Source of the DNA: Henriciella pelagia
Lineage (GTDB): Bacteria > Pseudomonadota > Alphaproteobacteria > Caulobacterales > Hyphomonadaceae
NCBI RefSeq assembly: GCF_002088945.1
Contig: NZ_NCSU01000008.1
Span: 157,994 to 221,993, forward strand
Direction: 5' to 3'
Length of the DNA stretch: 64,000 nt
The notes under the pieces: model-generated
What the model was told of the DNA's origin: nothing
Seen by the model: the letters and a program-made list of their open reading frames with translations, nothing else
The model's database searches: none
Translations under genes and position numbers: made by a program
Part shown: positions 57,905-64,000 of the stretch, piece by piece
Numbering within the stretch: position 1 is the first letter of the stretch
Layout: the number at the start of each line of letters is the position of its first letter

Positions 57905-58798
57905 ATGAAGAGGTATTTGGTTTATCCGTTTGACTTTGACACGCGCGCCGAGTTGTTGCGCACGGAAATTCAAGATTCATGGGAAGAGAAGATAAAGGCG
58001 CAATGGCGCACAAATAGGGAGAGTCTTGAGGCGAGCCTTCGCAAGGAACTTGGTGACCACAACTTCGATATGAAGTTGAAGAATGTTAGAGACTGCGGAT
58101 CAGCACCATTTTCCATCGTTTCGTATCACAACCCATTGTACCATCAGGCACGGTACGCGTTTTATCATGGGTATTACTATCCCGCGCTTCTGGCCGCCTG
58201 TGCTTTGGGAGAGCGTATGCTCAATCATATGATATTGGACCTGAGGGACGAGTTCAGTGGCACAGAGCAATACCGAAAGGTTGCTAGGAGAAACTCGTTT
58301 GATAATTGGGACGTTGCGATCAGCACTCTTGAGGCTTGGGATATCTTTCAAGCCGATTGCGTCACCGCCGATTTCCGCGCCTTAAAACGACTTCGGCACC
58401 GTTCTGTTCACTTTTCTCCTGAGACGTATCGAACGTTGCGTGAAGACGCCCTCAGCGCTTTGCAGCATTTGGCGTCGATAATCCGCGTACAGTTTGGATT
58501 TGACGGGGCGGCCAGATGGATGCTGCCTGGCACGAAAGGAAACCGTTTCATTAAGAAGGACAGTGAAGCCGACCCCTTCCTGGTGAAGTATTATCTTCCC
58601 CAATGCCCGCTTGTCAGCCCGATGTTTTCGATCAACTTCCTGCCTCAGGGCATCGGCTTTTTCGACTTTAAAGACACCGAGGATCGAGAGGTTTCCGATG
58701 CCGAGTTCGCTCGTCTCTACAACGAACGTGATCCGACCTTGATTGCACCGTCAAAAGTGCCGCCGGAAGACAACATAGTGTGGTATCTCCGCCAATAA
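57905..58798 (+). CDS. HEPN-like protein of unknown function
   Basis: 297 residues. Not assigned to a named family. YHGYYYPALLAACALGERMLNHMILDLRDEF (about 81-111) has the helix pattern with conserved acidic residue seen in HEPN helix 2-3, and LKRLRHRSVHFSPETYRTLREDALSAL contains R164-x4-H169, the HEPN catalytic signature. After about residue 200 comes a non-helical region (KKDSEADPFLVKYYLPQCPL, INFLPQGIGFFDF). The gene follows the TIGR02391 gene by 4 bp and is convergent with the SIR2 gene (77 bp apart). The two HEPN-type genes are likely one operon. Confidence 0.7.
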   Translation: MKRYLVYPFDFDTRAELLRTEIQDSWEEKIKAQWRTNRESLEASLRKELGDHNFDMKLKNVRDCGSAPFSIVSYHNPLYHQARYAFYHGYYYPALLAACALGERMLNHMILDLRDEFSGTEQYRKVARRNSFDNWDVAISTLEAWDIFQADCVTADFRALKRLRHRSVHFSPETYRTLREDALSALQHLASIIRVQFGFDGAARWMLPGTKGNRFIKKDSEADPFLVKYYLPQCPLVSPMFSINFLPQGIGFFDFKDTEDREVSDAEFARLYNERDPTLIAPSKVPPEDNIVWYLRQ

Positions 58799-58875
58799 TG
58801 AACCTGCGCTGTCTTCTTGTTGTTTCTCTCGGATGCAGAAGAGCGGCCTGGCCACGTTTGCCTATCTCAGAGCGT

Positions 58876-61800
58876 CTACAATCGTTGACTAAGTTCGATA
58901 AGGCGAGAATCGGATCGCAACGAGGGATCGGCTTCTGCAAGAACTGACAAAGCAGTTTCAGCCCCATAAGGCCATCGTGACTTGTCATCGGGAAGGACCG
59001 CATACAACAGGGTCAACATGGCGGTTGGGTGTTGTCCGGCAATCGTTTCATCGCTTTTACGGAGTTCGGGGATGAAAAGCCGATCATCGCCGACTTTTGT
59101 GACCAGGGTTGCTACAATCTCTGCAATTTCCGGAAATTTGTCTTTCTGAGCTAGAGCCAACTCTACAAGGCGTGCTGACATCTTACTGGTGCGCAATGAT
59201 TTTTGCTTCGGCCACACGTTGCGAAGGAATTCGACCAAATCCTCCGACCATTCTTCTTGTTTACGTGAGAAACGGTCTATTCTCCATAGAATGTTGCTCT
59301 GGAACCGATCACTCCCCTCGATGATCAGAGAACGTAGTTCTTCGTTGGAAACCACACGTTTTCCGTCGATTGTTGTTTTCCACCCCGACAAAAAGAAAAC
59401 AGCCAGGAATTCGGAATTCCTATTCTCATCGTCCTCCTGTGTTCGCACAACAGCTTCAAGGTGGGGGCGGAGCGTAGTGTAGAGAGGTATTTGTGGAATG
59501 GAGCCGCTACTGAACACGCCAGCCCAGAATGCTTCAACATCGCGGCAGTCATCATAGCCATCTTGCAGGACGGAAAGGAGGTTGTCTTGCGTCCATGATG
59601 GGTCAACATAGTTGAACCAACGAATGCGCAGGCAGAACACACAAATGCAAAATGCTCTTGTGTCTTGAGGCAGGGCAAGAAGTTGTTCGGCGCTTCGTTT
59701 CCAGGATGCAGGAAGTTTTTCGCCTTTTTCAAACTCCTTATCGCCAATAACGCTCACCAGCATTTCGGCCAGCCTTCCGGGGGAAGAATTTATCGCCGCA
59801 CTCACCCAGTCACGCTTACGTTCTGTGTCGACTATTGCACTCTGTCCAGCAGTGTTGCACTGCTTCAGAGTTTCAACAAATAGCGCCCAAAGTTTCTGGT
59901 AGCTCTCTGGGGCATCGCTCAGGAGAGCGGGAGCCACTGATTCAAACCAGAATGAAGCGGAGTGAGACAGGCTTGAAAACTGTTCTGCTGAGAGCTTGCA
60001 TAGAGCGGCAATAATCTCTTTGCGAAAGGCAGTTGTGTCACCTTTCCGATTTTCCACCCGAAGGAACTTGTCCCAAAACTCCTCTTCAAAATGGCCGCTT
60101 GAAAGACGTGCACACAGCGCATCCAGTGCTCTCCGGGGTTCAGCAGCGCTTAAGCCGCTAAAAGGTTGGTACTCGACCAACTTACCCACAGGCCTTCGAT
60201 TCATATCCAGAAGCATTGGAATGATATCTGCGCTTTCGACGCCTTTTAAAATACCAAAATCCGTATCGATGCGGACCATTCCACCACCTCCGTCGTGAGC
60301 ACTTGCGGCGCTTTGCGCATATGTGTCACTCCAGTCGGGGGCATCCTTTCTTAGAAGTTCGAGTTCTTTGTCGAGGTCAAATGTGAACGAGCACCCTTGG
60401 GTGTTGAGCCATATCAGTCGTCGCAGAACAGAATGAGCGACGTAGGCTTTCTGATCATCTCTTGTCCCGCGCTTGGTCTTCGCGCGACCTGCACGAATAC
60501 GCTTTTCGATTTGCTTTCGCTTCTCGATGCTAATCTCGTTCCAGCGCCTTGACAGTCCGAGAAGCAAATCTCGCTCACCTTTGAACGGCCAGAATGCATC
60601 ACGGCTCAACGCCAACAAAACGTCAGCAAATTCGTCTGCAGGTGCAATATCCAAATTCCCGAATGCCCAAACGCGCAAGCGTTCCCACATTCTTCCACCA
60701 GTCGGCCAACTTCTGAGCAAGGCGAGCGCCTGCGCGGGTGAGATAGCCGCCATACGTTTGAAGAGGTCCGTAAAGAGGATCACGTGCCCGGAGAGCTTGT
60801 AGCTTCGATGAAAGCTGGAATCTCCCTCATCTTCGTTCGGCTCGTCAGGCTCGATAGAGCAAATGTCCACCCACGACGAGCGGCGACTTTCAAGGTCCCA
60901 GGCAAACTCCAGTGAAGATTTCAACTTGGGCAGTAGCGCTGGAAGATACTCATCCGGAACTGCGACCTGACGAATCCCTTCTGAATAGTCCACCTCAACT
61001 TGCACAAGGTCGGAGGTCTTAAGTTTTTTGGATAGTTTGGGCGGAACGGGGCGACGGCGGTAATTTGTTAGTTTTAGGCATGGACTGAATATGTCCGCAT
61101 ATTCCCGTGCAAGCGATTCGTACCATCCTGTATTTCCCGTGTGTAGCGTGAGCGCATAGGCCTTATCCTTGTCGGCTTTTAAAGAATGAAATTCCCTTAT
61201 CGCGCGCCAGGCGTCGAGAACCGCCTGACTGGTTCCCTCCTCCTGTTTGCGAAACAGTGAGAAATCGACGCCATCCATTACACGACGATGGATATTGCCC
61301 TGCTGGCCCGCCCACCAAGCGCATGCAGGTTCATATGCAACCCGACCTATCCAATCAGCTAAGTAGTCTATGCGTGGCGGGAGGCGTGGCACTTCATCCG
61401 CATAGTATCCACGCAGGTGAGTTACATTGTCATGCGATATACTGCGGAGATCCTTAGGCGTAGGGGAGAATGCATCCCATGTTTCCGGCGGAATACGGCC
61501 TACCCGCATCCCACCTTGTTCTTCTTTTCGTGGCGGGTGATCGCTATCCAGCTTGTAAAGGTCGAAAGGGTTTATGTTTTTCGTTTTATCATAGGAGCCG
61601 TCTTCTGGTGCAGGCTCCCCATATCGAATAACGGGGTCGAACACGCAGAGCCACTCAGATGGGAGCGGCGGGCTATACTGAGCGAATGCTTTTGCTCCCG
61701 CCGTCGAACGAACGATATGGGCAACTGCGCCTCGCTCCGCAGGGGTCAGTCTTCGTGGTCCTCGTGCCGCAGATTTTAGTGTTTTGGATCGCCACTTCGA

Positions 61801-62496
61801 TGGGTTGACTGAGCGCTTTGCCCAAACTTCAAGACTGTCCCATAGAGTACGATGCCCGCATCCGCTGTGTGTGTCGTAGAGGATGGGATCAACGCCTTTC
61901 TCGTCCCACTCGGCGATTGCTTTAGGATCACTCGCGTCCTGAAATGCATAAGCCCGTCCTTGCGAGGCATCGGATTGCCTTAGTCCTTCCAGCAAGTAAC
62001 GGATCGGGGGGTCGTCAGCAGAATAGCCGACAAACACGGCGACATGCCTATCAAGTACATTTTTAACGAACTCCCGTGCCCAACCCGCCGCGAGATAGGC
62101 ATCGCCAAATGAAGCACTTGAAAGGACGAACCCATCCTGTGTTGCTCCGCGATAGTCTTTGTCAACGACACCATGAAGATGTACGATGCCCCAGTCCGCC
62201 TCATTGAAAGCTATGTGAGGAAGATTTGACCGAGTCGATGTGATCAGGTTCTTCCCGGCCGTCTCAAACAACCGATCAAAGTTCGTCGTTACAATACGAA
62301 TCTGTCCGGTTAGCAGGGTGCTCAGTTTGAGCAAGGTTCGATGAGCACCGAGGTCAACTTCGCCGACGCTCGATAGCGCTTCTGCGACTGCGGCTTCAAT
62401 CTGAGTTCGTGTGAACTCTCGCTCCAGCAGGCCAAAAACCCTATCTGATGTAACGACACCAGATAGTTTATGCTGATCTTCGACGGACTGACCGAC
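58876..62496 (-). pseudogene. SIR2-family defence protein, 5' end removed by IS insertion
   Basis: The open frame continues without stop from 62496 (IS junction) to 58876, about 1206 residues. The visible SIR2 part has RVFGLLEREFTRTQIEAAVAEAL, IRIVTTNFDRLFE (Asn/Asp of the NAD site), VHLHGVVD (catalytic His) and AVFVGYSADDPPIRYLLEGL. The missing segment is the N-terminal glycine-rich GAGxS loop that SIR2 needs to bind NAD. A long helical body follows, and the C-terminal 250 residues (RWFNYVDPSWTQDNLLSVL... HPTAMLTLLYAVLPDDKSRWPYGAE) resemble DUF4020. A TTG at 62334 could start a shorter product, but it would lack the NAD loop. Related intact SIR2 proteins kill phage-infected cells by NAD depletion. 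Confidence 0.82.
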
Positions 62497-62582
62497 TGTT
62501 CCCCGTCAGCGACCATGAGACAGATCGGCCAAATTGCTTAAGGAGGATTTCTGGCACATCGTAGCCCGCCAAGGGAGCGAAG

Positions 62583-62954
62583 ATGAGACAGAAATCCGGG
62601 CCGGAAGGATCGGCCGAAAAACATGTGAAAGAGATACGCCGTAAGACCCGGCGCAAATTCTCTGCCGAAGAGAAGATCCGCATTGTTCTGGAAGGCCTGC
62701 GCGGAGAATATTCGATTGCCGAACTGTGTCGGCGTGAGGGGATCGCCCAGGGCCTTTATTACACCTGGTCGAAGGAATTCCTCGAAGCGGGAAAGAGGCG
62801 GCTCTCCGGCGATACCGAGCGCCAGGCGACGTCCGGTGAGGTGAGCGGCTTGAAGCGCGAGATGCGGGATCTGAAGGAAGTCGTGGCCGACCTGACGCTG
62901 GAAAACCGCATTCTGAAAAAAAGCGTGATCGGGGATGGGGAGGATACCGAATGA
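62583..62954 (+). CDS. IS3-family transposase OrfA
   Basis: 123 residues: RRKTRRKFSAEEKIRIVLEGLRGEYSIAELCRREGIAQGLYYTWSKEFLEAGKRRLSG is the Tnp_1/HTH_8 helix-turn-helix, followed by a leucine-zipper stretch EVSGLKREMRDLKEVVADLTLENRILKKS. A run of seven A at 62916-62922 lies near its end, and the -1 frame is open from there into OrfB, so a fused OrfAB could be made by frameshifting. Confidence 0.92.
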   Translation: MRQKSGPEGSAEKHVKEIRRKTRRKFSAEEKIRIVLEGLRGEYSIAELCRREGIAQGLYYTWSKEFLEAGKRRLSGDTERQATSGEVSGLKREMRDLKEVVADLTLENRILKKSVIGDGEDTE

Positions 62955-63931
62955 GATACCCTGCCTCTGAGAAGCTGGAGATCATCCGGCTGGTCGAACA
63001 ATCACACCAGCCGGTGAAGAAGACACTGGAACAGATCGGCGTGTCACGTCCGACCTTCTATCGCTGGTATGACCTTTACCGGCGGTTCGGTGAAGCCGGG
63101 CTTGAGGATCGGCGCAGCGGCTCCGGCCGGGTCTGGAACCGCATCCCGAACGAGGTGCGTCAGCAGGTACTGGAAATGGCCCTGGATCAACCGGAACTAT
63201 CTCCCCGGGAATTGGCGGTGACGTTCACCGATGAGAAGCACTACTTCGTCTCCGAGGCCAGTGTTTACAGGCTTTTGAGGGCGCACAACCTGATCACGAG
63301 CCCGGCTTTCATCGTGATGAAAGCGGCTGATGAGTTCAGGGAGAAGACCACCGGGCCGAACCAGCTCTGGCAGACCGACTTCACCTATCTGAAAGTGATC
63401 GGCTGGGGATGGTTCTATCTCTCCACCGTGCTTGACGACTTCTCCCGCTACATCATTGCCTGGAAGCTCTGTACCGGCATGGCGACGAGCGATGTGCAGG
63501 ATACGCTGAACCTGGCGCTTGAGGCTTCCGGACTCGATGAAGTAAACGTGATCCATCGCCCAAGACTACTCTCAGACAACGGACCTTCCTACATCTCTGG
63601 CGATCTGGCTGAGTATCTTGCCGACAAGGGAATGAAGCATACGCGCGGCGCGCCGTATCATCCCCAGACCCAGGGCAAGATCGAGCGCTGGCATCAGACC
63701 CTGAAAAACCGCATCCTGCTGGAAAACTACTTCCTGCCGGGAGACCTCGAAGCGCAGATCGACGCGTTCGTTGGCTACTACAACCACCAGCGCTATCACG
63801 AGAGCCTGAACAATCTCACTCCGGCAGATGTCTATACGGGCCGCGGCCAGACCATTCTGCTGGAACGTGAGAAAATCAAAAGGAGGACCATGAAACTACG
63901 GCGCTTGCAGCACGCCCAATCCGCTGCTTAA
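62951..63931 (+). CDS. IS3-family transposase OrfB (DDE integrase)
   Basis: 326 residues. An N-terminal helix-turn-helix (YPASEKLEIIRLVEQSHQPVKKTLEQIGVSRPTFYRWYDLYRRFG) precedes the rve core. Catalytic residues are visible: D in LWQTDFTYLKV, D in LLSDNGPSYIS, E in HPQTQGKIERWHQTLKNR. The end has YYNHQRYHESLNNLTPADVY. ATG 62951 overlaps the orfA stop (ATGA) and is in the -1 frame relative to orfA. Confidence 0.94.
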   Translation: MRYPASEKLEIIRLVEQSHQPVKKTLEQIGVSRPTFYRWYDLYRRFGEAGLEDRRSGSGRVWNRIPNEVRQQVLEMALDQPELSPRELAVTFTDEKHYFVSEASVYRLLRAHNLITSPAFIVMKAADEFREKTTGPNQLWQTDFTYLKVIGWGWFYLSTVLDDFSRYIIAWKLCTGMATSDVQDTLNLALEASGLDEVNVIHRPRLLSDNGPSYISGDLAEYLADKGMKHTRGAPYHPQTQGKIERWHQTLKNRILLENYFLPGDLEAQIDAFVGYYNHQRYHESLNNLTPADVYTGRGQTILLEREKIKRRTMKLRRLQHAQSAA

Positions 63932-64000
63932 CTCAACCCAGATGCGCCAGACCCTCCTTAAGTCAGGCAGCCTGAAGTCTCAAATACCTGACGACGGACA

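Larger units (their letters stand above)
62497..64000 (+). mobile_element. IS3-family insertion sequence, 1504 bp
   Basis: Left end TGTTCCCCGTCAG (62497-62509) and right end, read in reverse complement from 64000, TGTCCGTCGTCAG match at 10 of 13 positions. A second shared block, CTTAAGGAGG-x-TCTGG, lies about 40-55 bp inside each end (left around 62538, right around 63955). Both transposase genes are intact. The left target flank is GAC (62494-62496); the right flank is outside the window, so the target duplication cannot be checked. Confidence 0.88.

Noticed and set aside
62332..62334. TTG 62334 as the natural start of an intact SIR2 protein
   Set aside because: The frame is open and SIR2-like for another 54 codons upstream to the IS junction, and the product would lack the NAD-binding glycine loop.
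54552..64000. A second copy of the tRNA-fMet 3' end marking the island's right boundary
   Set aside because: Looked for and not seen; the right boundary is outside the window.

Overview
The window is chromosomal DNA from an alphaproteobacterium, most likely a prosthecate member of Caulobacterales/Hyphomonadaceae. Supporting signs are an alphaproteobacterial rrn operon (16S, tRNA-Ile, tRNA-Ala, 23S, 5S, then tRNA-fMet), a complete holdfast-anchor operon hfaABD, a palindromic CtrA-type box, a DUF3126 gene and a large TonB-dependent receptor. The first 37.8 kb is GC-rich, densely packed core chromosome with many 4-bp gene overlaps.

Layout of the core part. 1-5.0 kb, minus strand: the end of a D-2-hydroxyacid-dehydrogenase-type flavoprotein, a PaiB-like flavin protein, a Sua5-type t6A synthase, and a cluster of three YceI-domain genes, one fused to cytochrome b561. 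5.1-10.9 kb: acyl-CoA dehydrogenase, MFS transporter, a secreted protein of unknown function and a nitroreductase. 10.96-16.0 kb: a TetR regulator with a palindromic operator, followed by an RND pump (adaptor and permease). 16.1-24.1 kb: GYF_2 protein, GMC oxidoreductase, tandem-PilZ protein, CysE, small proteins, PhoH preceded by a structured leader ending in a terminator, gamma-carbonic anhydrase, PAS_5 protein and a Cys/Gly-rich secreted protein. 24.3-31.6 kb: TonB receptor, two small membrane proteins, hfaABD and a CBS-domain protein. 31.7-37.8 kb: the rrn operon driven by three tandem promoters.

From tRNA-fMet to the window end (37.7-64.0 kb) lies a conjugative island, only part of which is in view. 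A large serine recombinase reads into the 3' half of tRNA-fMet, which is the probable attachment site. Then come DUF736 and DUF2274 genes and a trbI-G-F-L-J-E-D-C-B mating-pair-formation cluster, followed by a ribbon-helix-helix gene and traG (VirD4). No relaxase is visible. Two cargo segments of different base composition and mostly opposite strand break up the transfer genes. Cargo 1 (49.27-54.55 kb), between trbB and the ribbon-helix-helix/traG pair, is a two-gene module: a kinase-like/UPF1-like helicase fusion plus a two-HKD phospholipase-D protein, matching the Mokosh type I anti-phage system. Cargo 2 (57.06-62.50 kb), upstream of traG, has two adjacent HEPN-type genes convergent with a long SIR2-family gene. 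The 5' end of the SIR2 gene is cut off by an IS3-family element (62.497-64.000 kb) whose right inverted repeat ends on the last base of the window.

The most interesting items are: the phoH leader, where a terminator sits so close to the gene that transcription must read through it; the Mokosh system with a degenerate kinase-like domain; the unassigned double-HEPN pair beside a disrupted SIR2 gene; the overlap of recombinase and tRNA-fMet; and the triplicated rrn promoter.
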